A stretch of 64,000 bases of DNA from Acidilobaceae archaeon (lineage in GTDB: Archaea; Thermoproteota; Thermoprotei_A; Sulfolobales; Acidilobaceae): the NCBI GenBank assembly GCA_026413755.1, contig JAOAKH010000004.1, positions 1-64,000 on the forward strand, written 5' to 3'. Shown here one piece after another: positions 45,301-53,769 of the stretch; position 1 is the stretch's first letter; the number at the start of each line of letters is the position of its first letter. The translations under genes were made by a program, and so were the position numbers. The notes beneath the pieces were generated by a model. That model did no database searches, was not told where the DNA came from, and saw nothing but the letters and a program-made list of their open reading frames with translations.

Positions 45301-45978
45301 TTACTTATGATTGTCTGAGGCAGAGACCTTGCCCGCAGGGACCTTCTCGAAGCTGGGGAGCTCCGGGAAGGCCTCCTTCAGCCTCTGCTCTGCCACTATG
45401 CTTGCGTCCCTCAGTATCCTCTGAGCCTCCTCAGTCACGTAGGAGGACTCTAGCGCTATGGGCGCTTGGGCGGTCACGCTGGTCATGGCTACCTGCAGGT
45501 TCTCGTCCACCTCCACTAGCTCTGCGAAGACGTCGGGCATCATGGTCTTTATGTGCCCTATGGCCTGCCTCAGGGCCACGATAGCGGGGGCCAGGTTTGC
45601 CTGCACGTCCCCGAATATGACGGCAGTCTCTAGCCTCAGCCTCACCCTCTCTAGGGTGTACTTCACCGTCAGTATGGTCCTAGCCATCTTCCTGACTTCC
45701 GCCACCTCGTTTGCGTACATGGCCGCCTTGCTCTTGTCGCCCTCCACCAGCGCGCTCACTGTCTTCTCGAACAGCATCTTGTCGTAAGACTGCAGCCTGG
45801 AGAGGCTGTAGTCTAGCTTGTTTATCTGGGAGCCTATCTTGTACAGGGCGTTAACTATCTGCTGCTTGGCTGAGGGCGGAGGGCTCACCCACTCCCTTAT
45901 TCTCCTCGCGAGCCCTGGCTCCTCCTCTGGCCCTGTCCATTTCCTAGCCCACTCCTCTGCTCTGCTCAAACGATCCAC
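45301..45978 (-). CDS. ESCRT-III-like cell division protein (CdvB paralog)
   Basis: This 225-aa protein is dominated by Snf7-type helices (about 38-200: 'INKLDYSLSRLQSYDKMLFEKTVSAL', 'AAMYANEVAEVRKMARTILTVKYTLERVRLRLET') and ends in a short acidic/variable tail. It lacks the C-terminal winged helix with which full CdvB binds CdvA, so it resembles CdvB1/B2-type paralogs that constrict the division neck. It is divergent from cdvA across about 100 bp. GTG 45978 lies about 28 nt from CAAATAGG, suggesting a leaderless transcript. Confidence 0.88.
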   Translation of the reverse strand: MDRLSRAEEWARKWTGPEEEPGLARRIREWVSPPPSAKQQIVNALYKIGSQINKLDYSLSRLQSYDKMLFEKTVSALVEGDKSKAAMYANEVAEVRKMARTILTVKYTLERVRLRLETAVIFGDVQANLAPAIVALRQAIGHIKTMMPDVFAELVEVDENLQVAMTSVTAQAPIALESSYVTEEAQRILRDASIVAEQRLKEAFPELPSFEKVPAGKVSASDNHK

Positions 45979-46000
45979 CGTAGGATAACTGAGCCCCCCT

Positions 46001-46048
46001 TGCCTATTTGAGGCAGAGGGCTGTATGACGAGGATAACACCCTAAATA
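46001..46048. promoter_or_regulatory. Divergent promoter region of the two division genes
   Basis: CTCAAATAGGC (minus, 46002-46012) is about 28 nt from GTG 45978. CCTAAATAGGG (46038-46048) is nearly palindromic and about 40 nt before ATG 46083. Both share the core AAATAGG, so division genes on the two strands may be co-controlled. Confidence 0.45.
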
Positions 46049-46082
46049 GGGGGTCATGGAACAGCTATAGCTGGTGTGGAAG

Positions 46083-46769
46083 ATGAGTCTCAAAATAGAC
46101 AGCGTAGCCCGCGTTGTAGGCAGCGAGGTGGAAGACGTTTACGGCAGGGTTCTAGGAGTCCTGGTGAGCGTTGTCAGCGACGTAGACGGAAACGTTAGGT
46201 ACATAGAGGTCAAGGTGGTGGACAGAGGCCTAGAAGAGGTTCCCGGCGAGAGGCTGAGCTTCAGGGACGGCAAGCTGGTAGTAACACCGGAGTGGAGGTA
46301 TGAGGCACAGAAGACCATAGAGGCCCTGGACAGGGCGTACAGGAGGAGGAAGGCGGTCGAGTCTTTCGGCCAGGGCGACATACCCGGCGAGATAGTGGAG
46401 GAGCTGAAGAGAAGCCTTAGCGAGGAGATAAAGAACCTGAAGGTGAGGGCCGAGGGGGTTAAGAATGCGATAAGGGAGAGGATAAACGCCATAGACGAGG
46501 AGGCAATGCACATCTCCAAGGCAATAATCTACGTCCAAACGCTCTACTTTAGCGGTGAGCTGAGCGAGAAGAACTATACGCAGAGCATTAACCACCTCAA
46601 GAAGCTCAGGGAGAAGCTCATCGAAGAGAAGAACGACGCGAAGAGAGTGCTTGAGAAGCTAGAGAAGACCATAGAGGCAGCCACGGCCCCTCTAGAGGTT
46701 AAGAAGGAGCAGCCGAAACAGGAGCAGCAGGCCCCTCAGCCCATAATGGTGAAAGTGGAAGAGGGCTGA
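46083..46769 (+). CDS. cdvA: Cell division protein CdvA
   Basis: This protein of about 228 aa has an N-terminal PRC-barrel-like beta domain (about 1-70, 'GSEVEDVYGRVLGVLVSV'), a long coiled coil (about 75-200) and a Pro/Gln linker ending in 'PIMVKVEEG', the position of the short C-terminal peptide that in Sulfolobus binds the winged helix of CdvB. CdvA marks the division site at the membrane. ATG 46083 chosen; GTG 46074 is possible. S25e follows 52 bp downstream with its own TATA. Confidence 0.88.
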   Translation: MSLKIDSVARVVGSEVEDVYGRVLGVLVSVVSDVDGNVRYIEVKVVDRGLEEVPGERLSFRDGKLVVTPEWRYEAQKTIEALDRAYRRRKAVESFGQGDIPGEIVEELKRSLSEEIKNLKVRAEGVKNAIRERINAIDEEAMHISKAIIYVQTLYFSGELSEKNYTQSINHLKKLREKLIEEKNDAKRVLEKLEKTIEAATAPLEVKKEQPKQEQQAPQPIMVKVEEG

Positions 46770-46821
46770 GGGTTCCCAAACTATAAAAGCCCTTAGGCCC
46801 CCTTTCTCGCAGGCGAGGGAG

Positions 46822-47103
46822 TTGTCGAAGGAGAAGTCCCCGAAGAAGGTAAAGAAGCAGGAGAAGGTAGAGGTGAAGCCTGAGTACGTCCAGGCGCTGC
46901 TGGAGACAAACCTCTCGCAGGAGATCATAACTAAGGCCAAAGGGGAGCTCCCGAAGGAGAAGTTCCTCACGCCGTATAGGGTGGCACAGAAGTACGGCAT
47001 AAAGATCTCTGCAGCAAAGAGGCTCTTGAAGATATTAGCTGGGGAGGGAATTCTAGAGAGGGCAGGGGGCAACAGGAGGACTACAATATACTTGCCGCGA
47101 TGA
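46822..47103 (+). CDS. rps25e: 30S ribosomal protein S25e
   Basis: This 93-aa protein has a Lys-rich N terminus ('KSPKKVKKQEKVE') and a winged-helix domain ('KEKFLTPYRVAQKYGIKISAAKRLLKILAGEGILE') ending in 'RRTTIYLP', as in archaeal/eukaryotic S25e of the small subunit. TTG 46822 directly follows GCGAGGGAG, and ACTATAAAAG near 46781-46790 is a good TATA box. Confidence 0.96.
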   Translation: MSKEKSPKKVKKQEKVEVKPEYVQALLETNLSQEIITKAKGELPKEKFLTPYRVAQKYGIKISAAKRLLKILAGEGILERAGGNRRTTIYLPR

Positions 47104-47160
47104 GGAGAGTCGTGCCAGAAGAGGTGGACCCGATGAAGGCCTCTGGGGTAACTGAGCGGA

Positions 47161-47511
47161 CTACCTGAGCTTTCTATTCTTGAACTCCATGAGTTTCTCA
47201 GCGACCTCCTTCGAGTCGACCCTTCTCCAAACCTCTATGTCTAGGGTCTCCCACTTCCAGGATATGGTGCCGTCCTTTATCTCGTACTCTATGCTTATCC
47301 TCACCACGTCGCCCTTGTCTACCTTCAACTCGTTAACCAGAAGCTCATATAGAAGCGTGTTGAGCTCCTTCGCTTTCTCGGCCACTTCCTTTGCGGGTAC
47401 TTGGGGTATTTCTCCCTTCTTTGCCATGCTAGATATCTGTGCAAAGAGCGTCCTCCTTACTTTATTTGCATAGCCTCCTGCAATGACAACGCCACTCCTA
47501 AGCTGCACCAT
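47161..47511 (-). CDS. DUF2258 family protein (copy 2)
   Basis: This 116-aa protein resembles its upstream neighbour along its full length ('LRSGVVIAGGYANKVRRTLFAQI', 'VDKGDVVRISIEYEIKDG'). I start it at ATG 47511, whose sequence begins just before the stop of the upstream copy, rather than in the Arg-rich antisense-like extension to 47595. Function unknown; the family appears confined to archaea. It contains an 80-bp stretch identical to copy 1. Confidence 0.8.
   Translation of the reverse strand: MVQLRSGVVIAGGYANKVRRTLFAQISSMAKKGEIPQVPAKEVAEKAKELNTLLYELLVNELKVDKGDVVRISIEYEIKDGTISWKWETLDIEVWRRVDSKEVAEKLMEFKNRKLR
47243..47322 (-). repeat. 80-bp perfect direct repeat, copy A
   Basis: This stretch is identical to 47637-47716 over 80 bp inside the two DUF2258 genes (AGGGTCTCCCACTTCC...CTTGTCTAC on the plus strand). 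Flanking parts of the genes differ clearly, which suggests recent gene conversion or strong constraint. Confidence 0.85.
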
Positions 47512-47512
47512 T

Positions 47513-47896
47513 TCAGGCGCCCTCCTCCCCCTCCTCCACGGCTTTTTCTTCCTCCTCCTGCGGCTTTGCGACCATCTTTTCTCCCGTGCTCGCATACACT
47601 CTTATTGGGAGGCACTTAGGCCAGATCTCTATTGTGAGGGTCTCCCACTTCCAGGATATGGTGCCGTCCTTTATCTCGTACTCTATGCTTATCCTCACCA
47701 CGTCGCCCTTGTCTACTTTCCACTCCTCCACAAGGAGGTGGTAGAGGTTCTTGTTTAGCTCTACAATGCTTTTGACAGCCTCCTCTTTCTTCAGTTCCCC
47801 CTTCTTCACATGCTCTCTGACCTGAGCGAAGAACGCCCTTTTCAGCTTCTCTGCATATCCCCCAGCCAGCACAACTCCGCTCCTGAGCACCGGCAC
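47513..47896 (-). CDS. DUF2258 family protein (copy 1)
   Basis: This 127-aa paralog of the downstream gene begins 'MPVLRSGVVLAGGYAEKLKRAFFAQV' and carries the same central 'VDKGDVVRISIEYEIKDGTI' block. It adds a Glu-rich tail of about 20 residues. Tandem, head-to-tail with copy 2 and practically overlapping it. No enzymatic motif is visible. A DNA- or RNA-associated role is possible but not supported directly. Confidence 0.8.
   Translation of the reverse strand: MPVLRSGVVLAGGYAEKLKRAFFAQVREHVKKGELKKEEAVKSIVELNKNLYHLLVEEWKVDKGDVVRISIEYEIKDGTISWKWETLTIEIWPKCLPIRVYASTGEKMVAKPQEEEEKAVEEGEEGA
47637..47716 (-). repeat. 80-bp perfect direct repeat, copy B
   Basis: This is the partner of 47243-47322, offset 394 bp. 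Confidence 0.85.
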
Positions 47897-47933
47897 GCTC
47901 TCACCCTCCTCTGACTCAATATTAGTGTAGAGA

Positions 47934-48764
47934 TTATAGCTCTTCTCTCTCCCTGATCCTAACTATCCTCTGGGGCACTGCTAGCTTTATGCCCTCCCTG
48001 TTCAGCTCCTCCCTTATCTTTGTCAACAGCGTGGTCCATACGTCAAAGTACAAGTTTGCCGTGGTCCACGCCCAGACGGTAACCACTATGCCGTCGAGGG
48101 TGACCTGAGGAGAGAATATGAGTGGTGCCGGCTCCGCCAGGACGAGGGGGTCCTGGTCCAGGACCCTCTTTATGATCCCAATGGCCTTCGTCACGTCGGT
48201 CCCATGGGCTAGGGTTATCTGGTACTCCACCCTCCTGGCCTTTATGTTAGCCAAATTTATGATGTTGCTTCGAAAGACCTCCTCGTTTGAAACTCTCAGG
48301 AGCCTACCGTCGAAGAGCCTTATCCTCGTGCTGAAGATAGTTATGTCCTCTACTATACCAAAGTTATTCCCTATAGCTATGGCGTCCCCCACCTTGAACG
48401 GCCTATCGAAGTAGAGGAATATCCCAGAGAGCAGGTTTGAGACCACTGTTTGAGCGGCGAAGCCAAGGGCGAGGCCAGCTACGCCCCCAGCAACCAGGAG
48501 GACGGATAGGTCCACGCCGAGGTGGCTGAGAGCCAAGAGAAACCCTAGAACTACTATGGAGAGGAAGACCAGCCTGGAAAGGGGCATAGCTATTTCTGCG
48601 GGCAGCCTAGCTATGGCCCAGAGCCTTATGTATCTACTCAAAAGGTACCCTACGATGAGGGAGAAGGACATGATGAAGAGGGCATTGAAGAGCCTATCTA
48701 TCCCATAGGCCTCCAGGAGTCCCAAAGCCCTGGCTATCAGCCCCTCTACCACTAGTACCCCCAC
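47934..48764 (-). CDS. MscS-family mechanosensitive ion channel
   Basis: This 276-aa protein has three or four N-terminal helices, the last being the pore helix 'GLALGFAAQTVVSNLLSGIFLYFDRPFKVGD' (about 95-125), followed by the beta domain and a C-terminal cytoplasmic domain (to 276). This is the minimal MscS architecture, releasing osmolytes under membrane tension. It overlaps the upstream DUF432 gene by 13 bp, forming a two-gene operon. Confidence 0.93.
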   Translation of the reverse strand: MGVLVVEGLIARALGLLEAYGIDRLFNALFIMSFSLIVGYLLSRYIRLWAIARLPAEIAMPLSRLVFLSIVVLGFLLALSHLGVDLSVLLVAGGVAGLALGFAAQTVVSNLLSGIFLYFDRPFKVGDAIAIGNNFGIVEDITIFSTRIRLFDGRLLRVSNEEVFRSNIINLANIKARRVEYQITLAHGTDVTKAIGIIKRVLDQDPLVLAEPAPLIFSPQVTLDGIVVTVWAWTTANLYFDVWTTLLTKIREELNREGIKLAVPQRIVRIREREEL

Positions 48765-49501
48765 ACCATCCTGAACTTGACCAGCTCCTTTAGCCCTATG
48801 AAGTCCCTCCCCAGCTCCACTATGTCCACGCTCCGCCTCAGGAGCTCCGGCGACCTCTCAAAGTCCGCGCTGGGAGGCTCAGCGGTAACCCTGCTTATTT
48901 CTGCCACGGTCTCCGACTCTATGTTCATAGCAATGGGCGCTGCATATGAAACCCAAGTGCCGGGCTTGTAGAACACCGTTAGCTCCTGCAAGGGTATCAC
49001 CACGTTCCTAACTATGACCACCCTTTCCGTGCGGTTGTTTATGTATATCGATATGGGCGCCAGGTGTGGCTTGAACTCTAAGAAGTTACCGGCGTGGAAA
49101 AACCTGCAGATATAGCCGTTAGTCGGCACGCCGTATAGAGCCATTTTGGGCGTCATCTCTCTGCTCACAAAAGAGTCCACTACTCTCAGATCTTCCCCAC
49201 TCCTCTGAGCCACCACAGCGTAGTCCACGGGCACGAAGGTCTTATGCACGAAGCTGCCACCGGCCCTCACCGTTATGGGTGGATCTAGCCTCAAGTACAC
49301 GCACTCTACCAAGTCCTTCCTTGGGTTCAGGAAGGGCTCCACGGGAACTAGGTATATGGATAGCAGGGGGTCCAGGGATGCCTTGAAGACCTCCTTCTCC
49401 CCCTCTAGCCTAGAGTAGAAGACCACGTCCTCCTCTACCCTTCTCACTCTCAGCACGTATCCTCCTGCTTCCAGTTCTTCGAAGGGGACCCCGAAGACCA
49501 T
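48752..49501 (-). CDS. DUF432 family protein
   Basis: This 249-aa beta-rich soluble protein is of an archaeal family without known activity; 'LRLDPPITVRAGG' and 'PISIYINNRTERVVIVRNVVIPL' are typical. It is co-encoded with, and overlaps, the MscS channel gene, so a role connected to the channel or osmotic response is inferred. ATG 49501 start. Confidence 0.75.
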   Translation of the reverse strand: MVFGVPFEELEAGGYVLRVRRVEEDVVFYSRLEGEKEVFKASLDPLLSIYLVPVEPFLNPRKDLVECVYLRLDPPITVRAGGSFVHKTFVPVDYAVVAQRSGEDLRVVDSFVSREMTPKMALYGVPTNGYICRFFHAGNFLEFKPHLAPISIYINNRTERVVIVRNVVIPLQELTVFYKPGTWVSYAAPIAMNIESETVAEISRVTAEPPSADFERSPELLRRSVDIVELGRDFIGLKELVKFRMVWGY

Positions 49502-49569
49502 TCCTCTCCGCCGTCATATCTATAGCCCTAAGACTTAAGCTTTGAAGTCTCCTGACCGAGGGGAGCAGC

Positions 49570-49881
49570 TTGACGACTGCGACCTCCCATTTAGCTAGGC
49601 TCTCTCCCCGTGCCTCCTGCGCCTCTTGTTGGAACTGGTTACCTCACGTCCACTACCCAATAGTAGGCTATTGCACCCTCTGGGCAGAGGCCACTTTTGA
49701 CGACTATTATTGTCCTGGCTACGTATTGCTTGAGATAAAGACGGAGAGGCTGTACTGGTGTTCTACATGTAGAATTAAGCTGACGAGGGAGGAGGCAGCC
49801 CTTCACTGGAGCCACGGACACAGGATATTTAGGTCTGCATATGTGGAACCTGACGTAAAGGAGGAGATATACGAGGGATAA
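49570..49881 (+). CDS. Small Cys-rich (zinc-binding) protein
   Basis: This 103-aa protein has CASCW (residues 17-21), one mid-length Cys, CSTC (64-67) and a conserved-looking C-terminal 'HWSHGHRIF'. Cys/His spacing suggests one or two zinc sites. It lies 3 bp before the 2-oxoacid:ferredoxin oxidoreductase alpha subunit, with no intergenic space, so it may be an accessory or regulatory protein of that enzyme. TTG 49570 start. Not a known ferredoxin: it lacks the CxxCxxC pattern. Confidence 0.65.
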   Translation: MTTATSHLARLSPRASCASCWNWLPHVHYPIVGYCTLWAEATFDDYYCPGYVLLEIKTERLYWCSTCRIKLTREEAALHWSHGHRIFRSAYVEPDVKEEIYEG

Positions 49882-49884
49882 ATA

Positions 49885-51783
49885 GTGACGGACGTTAGCC
49901 TAATCATAGGGGGCCCGCAGGGGGGCGGCATAGAGTCCGCAGGTCAGGTGGTAATAAGAGCCCTTGTCGCGAAAGGCTTCAACGTAATAGGGACAAGGGA
50001 GTACCATAGCAATATTATGGGGGCCCATAGCTACTTCCACCTTAGGTTCACAGACAAACCCGCCAGAGCCCTGAGGCTGCCCGTGGAGCTAGTGGTGGCG
50101 CTCGATGCGGAGAGCGCCCTAACGCATGTCTGGGACGTCTCGGGGAAAGGGTTCTTCGTCTACGACGCCGACTCAAAAGATCAGGACGCAGGCCGCATAG
50201 CCTCCATGGAGTTATCCCTGAAGAAGAGGCTGAAAGAGACTTTGGGCCCAAAGGGAGGGGCCACCGTGGGGAACGCCGTTAGGTTAGTGGAGGAGAGGGG
50301 AGCCACGCCCATAGGCCTCCCGCTCAAGGCCTTGCTGAAGAAGGTCTCAGATGAGACTGCCTCGCCGCTGGCAGCCATTGCGAAGACCATAAACGTGATG
50401 GGCCTGGCAGCAGGGCTATACCTTCTCGGCATCGAGTACAATTACATAGCCAAGGGCATAGAGCTCCAGTTCGGAGGCAGGCCTAAGGTCCTGAAGCCAA
50501 ACCTGGTAGCCGCAAAGGTCGCCGTCGATTACGTCGAGGCGAACTACGGGAAGCAGAGGGCTCTACCTGACGGCCCACATAAGGGTAGGAGGAGAATGCT
50601 GGCCAGCGGCAACGACATAGTGGCTATGGGCAAAGTGGTAGGAGGGCTCACCTTCCAGACGTTCTACCCCATAACCCCCTCTTCCGACGAGGCATTCTAC
50701 GTAGAAGAGAACATGTATGTAGACGTGAACGGTTCTAAGGCCTCTATAGTTGTCCTGCAGGCAGAGGACGAGCTGGCCGCCGTCAACATGATCTTAGGGG
50801 CTGCGGCGGCGGGCGCAAGGGCTTCTACCTCTACCAGCGGCCCTGGCTTCAGCCTTATGAACGAGGCCATAAGCATGGCAGTCATGGCAGAGATCCCCAT
50901 CGTGATCTCCCTCTGGATGAGAGCTGGGCCGAGCACCGGCATAGCGACTAGGCAAGGCCAGCAGGACCTCCTACATGCTATATTCGCAGGTCATGGGGAT
51001 ACCCCTAAGATAGTTGTTGCCTCCGGGGACCACAGAGAGGCCTTCTACGACGCCATAAAGACGCTCAACTGGGCAGAGGAGTTCCAGACGCCGGTCATAC
51101 ATCTCTTAGACAAGTACCTAGCTGCAACGATAACGGTATTGGACGAGTGGGAGCTCGACGTGAGCAAGTTGGAAATCAAGAGGGGGAAGAGGGAGGAAGC
51201 TCCTGGAAACGATTACAAGAGGTATGAGATAACGGAGGACGGCATAAGCCCCATGGCCCCCCTGGGCAAGGTGCCAATGCTGGTGAGCAGCCTGGAGCAC
51301 GACGAGTACGGCATGGTAACGGAGGACCCGGTAGATAGGGAGGAGATGGTCATGAAGAGGCTGAGGAAGTGGAGGACAATAGCCAACAGTATACCAGAAG
51401 AGGAGAAGCTGGTATTGCACGGCGACCCCGATGCGAGGGTAACTTTGATCTCCTTTGGCTCCACGAAGCAGGCAATTCTGAGCGCCATGGAGGACTTGGC
51501 TGCTAGTGGCATAGACGTAAACTTCCTCCAGTTCAGGATCTTAAGTCCCTTCCCTGCAGAGACCGCCTCTAAGATCTTGGAGAGGAGCGAAAAGATCATA
51601 GGCGTGGAGGCCAACTTCCAGGATCAGCTCTCCTTCCTTCTGAGGGCCCATACAGGCATATACGTACCTTATAGGGTGAGGAAGGTGAACGCGAGGCCCC
51701 TATACGACTCCGAGGTGGTCCATGCGGTAGAGAAGATCGTGAAAGAGGGAGCGCGGGAGGTGGTGGTGAGCAGTGGTGCGTAA
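49885..51783 (+). CDS. 2-oxoacid:ferredoxin oxidoreductase, alpha subunit (gamma-alpha fusion)
   Basis: This 632-aa subunit has a gamma domain (about 1-200, 'GPQGGGIESAGQVVIRAL') followed by alpha domains (about 215-625, 'YPITPSSDEAFYVEENM', 'ASTSTSGPGFSLMNEAI'). The YPITP loop binds the 2-oxoacid/CoA. This fusion is typical of crenarchaeal enzymes oxidising pyruvate and other 2-oxoacids to acyl-CoA with reduction of ferredoxin. GTG 49885. It overlaps the beta gene by 11 bp. Confidence 0.96.
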   Translation: MTDVSLIIGGPQGGGIESAGQVVIRALVAKGFNVIGTREYHSNIMGAHSYFHLRFTDKPARALRLPVELVVALDAESALTHVWDVSGKGFFVYDADSKDQDAGRIASMELSLKKRLKETLGPKGGATVGNAVRLVEERGATPIGLPLKALLKKVSDETASPLAAIAKTINVMGLAAGLYLLGIEYNYIAKGIELQFGGRPKVLKPNLVAAKVAVDYVEANYGKQRALPDGPHKGRRRMLASGNDIVAMGKVVGGLTFQTFYPITPSSDEAFYVEENMYVDVNGSKASIVVLQAEDELAAVNMILGAAAAGARASTSTSGPGFSLMNEAISMAVMAEIPIVISLWMRAGPSTGIATRQGQQDLLHAIFAGHGDTPKIVVASGDHREAFYDAIKTLNWAEEFQTPVIHLLDKYLAATITVLDEWELDVSKLEIKRGKREEAPGNDYKRYEITEDGISPMAPLGKVPMLVSSLEHDEYGMVTEDPVDREEMVMKRLRKWRTIANSIPEEEKLVLHGDPDARVTLISFGSTKQAILSAMEDLAASGIDVNFLQFRILSPFPAETASKILERSEKIIGVEANFQDQLSFLLRAHTGIYVPYRVRKVNARPLYDSEVVHAVEKIVKEGAREVVVSSGA

Positions 51784-52693
51784 GTGGATCGACTACAAGA
51801 CCGAGGCCTGGGTGCAGTGGTGCCCCGGCTGCGGGGACTTCGGCATACTTAATGCAATCTACAGGGCGCTGGCTGAGCTAGACATAGATCCCAGTAAACT
51901 CGTGATCGTGGGGGGCATAGGCTGCTCTTCCAGATCTGTTTACTACATAAAGGCTAACGCAATCCACACTATACACGGAAGGGCTATACCCGTTGCCTCC
52001 GGCGTTAAGCTGGCTAACCCCGAGCTCACCGTCGTGGTAACAGGCGGCGACGGGGACCTCTTGGGCATAGGCGGCGGTCACTTCGTGGCCCTCGGGAGGA
52101 GAAACATAGATATGACTGTGGTAGTGTATGACAACGGAGTTTACGGCCTCACTAAGGGACAGGCAGGCCCCACGCTGCCCGTCTGGCTGAAGACGAAGGC
52201 CCTCCCGCACCCAAACATCCAGGGCAGCGTGAACCCCCTGCTCCTAGCCTTTGCGGCCGGCTATACCTTCATAGCGAGGGGCTACGCGTTCCACCTCAAC
52301 CAGCTAAAGGACCTCATAAAGGCAGCCATACAGCACAGGGGCGCCGCAGTTGTGGACGTGCTCCAGCCCTGCCCGACCTATAATGACATCATGACCAACG
52401 AGTGGTACGAGAAGAGGATCTACTACTTGAGCGAGGACTCCTCCTGGGACCCTGTGGTCAGGAGCCCCCAAGAGCTCAAGGAGAAGGCGCCTAAAATATT
52501 GGAGAAAATGATGGAGTTCGAGGACAGGATACCTCTCGGGATCTTCTACCAGAACACCTACATGGAAACGCTGGAGGAGAGGCTCGAGAAACTCATGCCA
52601 GGCTACTTGTCCTCCCCGCCGGGCAGGAGGCCTGTGACGAAGCCCTTGGCGCACCCCTTCGAGCTCTTCAAGGACAAGGTGGTTCAGGTATAG
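51773..52693 (+). CDS. 2-oxoacid:ferredoxin oxidoreductase, beta subunit
   Basis: This 306-aa subunit holds thiamine diphosphate and a [4Fe-4S] cluster. Features are 'WCPGCGDFGI' near residue 16, 'GGIGCSSR' near 45, TPP motif 'GGDGDLLGIGGGHF' near 88 and the later 'QPCPTYN' near 200. The substrate range of crenarchaeal homologues is broad. GTG 51773 within the alpha gene. The 3' 10 bp overlap etfA on the opposite strand. Confidence 0.96.
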   Translation: MVRKWIDYKTEAWVQWCPGCGDFGILNAIYRALAELDIDPSKLVIVGGIGCSSRSVYYIKANAIHTIHGRAIPVASGVKLANPELTVVVTGGDGDLLGIGGGHFVALGRRNIDMTVVVYDNGVYGLTKGQAGPTLPVWLKTKALPHPNIQGSVNPLLLAFAAGYTFIARGYAFHLNQLKDLIKAAIQHRGAAVVDVLQPCPTYNDIMTNEWYEKRIYYLSEDSSWDPVVRSPQELKEKAPKILEKMMEFEDRIPLGIFYQNTYMETLEERLEKLMPGYLSSPPGRRPVTKPLAHPFELFKDKVVQV

Positions 52694-53769
52694 CTCTCTA
52701 GCAGCTCCTCGAGGGCCTTTCTACCCCCTTTCTTGATCTTCTCCAGCTCCTCTATTAGCGCTGGGACCACCTCCCTGTAGTCCCCTACCACCGAGTAGTC
52801 AGCTTGAGCGAATATAGGGGCCTCCGGGTCTATGTTTACGGCTATTATCCTCTGAGCCTCCCTCACGCCAAGCATGTGCTGAGCAGAGCCGCTTATGCCC
52901 ACCGCCAAATAGAGTATGGGCTTAACGGACTTCCCCGTTTGACCTACTTGCATCTCGTGATCTGCCCACCCTGCGTCCACTGCTTTCCTAGATGCCCCCA
53001 AGGTCCCTCCGAGGAGCTCTGCCAGCTTTGCCAACAGCTTCATCCCCTCTGGGCCTCCTATGCCCCTGCCGCCTGAAACTATTACGCTTGCCTTCTCCAC
53101 CCCCGACTTCGCCCTCTCGAGCCTCTCCCGAGAGATCAGCCTCACCTTCTGCTCTTCCCTCACGTTGGCCTTCTCAAAGATTACCTCCCCTTTCTTGCCC
53201 TCGTCTCTCCTCGGCACAGGGAACACATTAGGTCTGGCAGTCCCTATCTGTGGCCTCCTGAAGGGAGTCTTTATGTAGGCTAACAATATGGCAGCAAAGG
53301 GAGGCCTTATGAGCAGCACGTCCCTAGTAGTTTCGTCCACGTCGAAGTCAGTGCAGTCTGCAGTTATGCCCGCCTTGAGCGCGTTGGCAATGTACGGCGC
53401 GAATTCCCTTCCCCTCCTGGTCCCTGCTGCCAAGATCACTGAGGGCTTGTACTTCCTTGCCAGCTCCACTACCACGTTTCCGAAAACCCTAGGGTAGTAG
53501 GTGGAGAGCCTCTCGTCGTCAACCACTATGACCCTATCTGCGCCGTACTTTATGACATCCTCTGCAAGCTGGGAGACTCCATGTCCTATTAGCACCCCTA
53601 CTAGGCTCTCCTTTAGCTTGTCCGCTATGGTCCTCCCGGGAGTGAGCATCTGCAGGCTTGCCTCGTTCAGCCTCCCCTCCTCTGCCTCTACGACAACCCA
53701 GACGTCCTTGAACTCCTCGGGCTGCTCGCAAGGCCACTCTGGGCAGAGCTTGTCGCACTCCACCTTCAC
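52684..53769 (-). CDS. etfA: Electron transfer flavoprotein alpha subunit (FixB-like)
   Basis: This 361-aa subunit has the N-terminal alpha domain and C-terminal FAD domain with 'IVSGGRGIGGPEGMKLL', 'AVDAGWADHEMQVGQTGKSVKPILYLAVGISGSAQHMLG' (split here for reading) and 'INIDPEAPIFAQADY'-type motif. It carries electrons from acyl-CoA dehydrogenases to FixC/FixX. Directly follows etfB (one shared base), within the fixC-fixX-etfB-etfA operon. Confidence 0.95.
   Translation of the reverse strand: MKVECDKLCPEWPCEQPEEFKDVWVVVEAEEGRLNEASLQMLTPGRTIADKLKESLVGVLIGHGVSQLAEDVIKYGADRVIVVDDERLSTYYPRVFGNVVVELARKYKPSVILAAGTRRGREFAPYIANALKAGITADCTDFDVDETTRDVLLIRPPFAAILLAYIKTPFRRPQIGTARPNVFPVPRRDEGKKGEVIFEKANVREEQKVRLISRERLERAKSGVEKASVIVSGGRGIGGPEGMKLLAKLAELLGGTLGASRKAVDAGWADHEMQVGQTGKSVKPILYLAVGISGSAQHMLGVREAQRIIAVNIDPEAPIFAQADYSVVGDYREVVPALIEELEKIKKGGRKALEELLESYT

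Noticed and set aside
47100-47168. A 22-codon frame starting in the S25e stop (ATGA) and ending in the convergent DUF2258 gene.
   Set aside because: It is too short and unsupported by any motif, although its overlap pattern mimics real gene coupling here.
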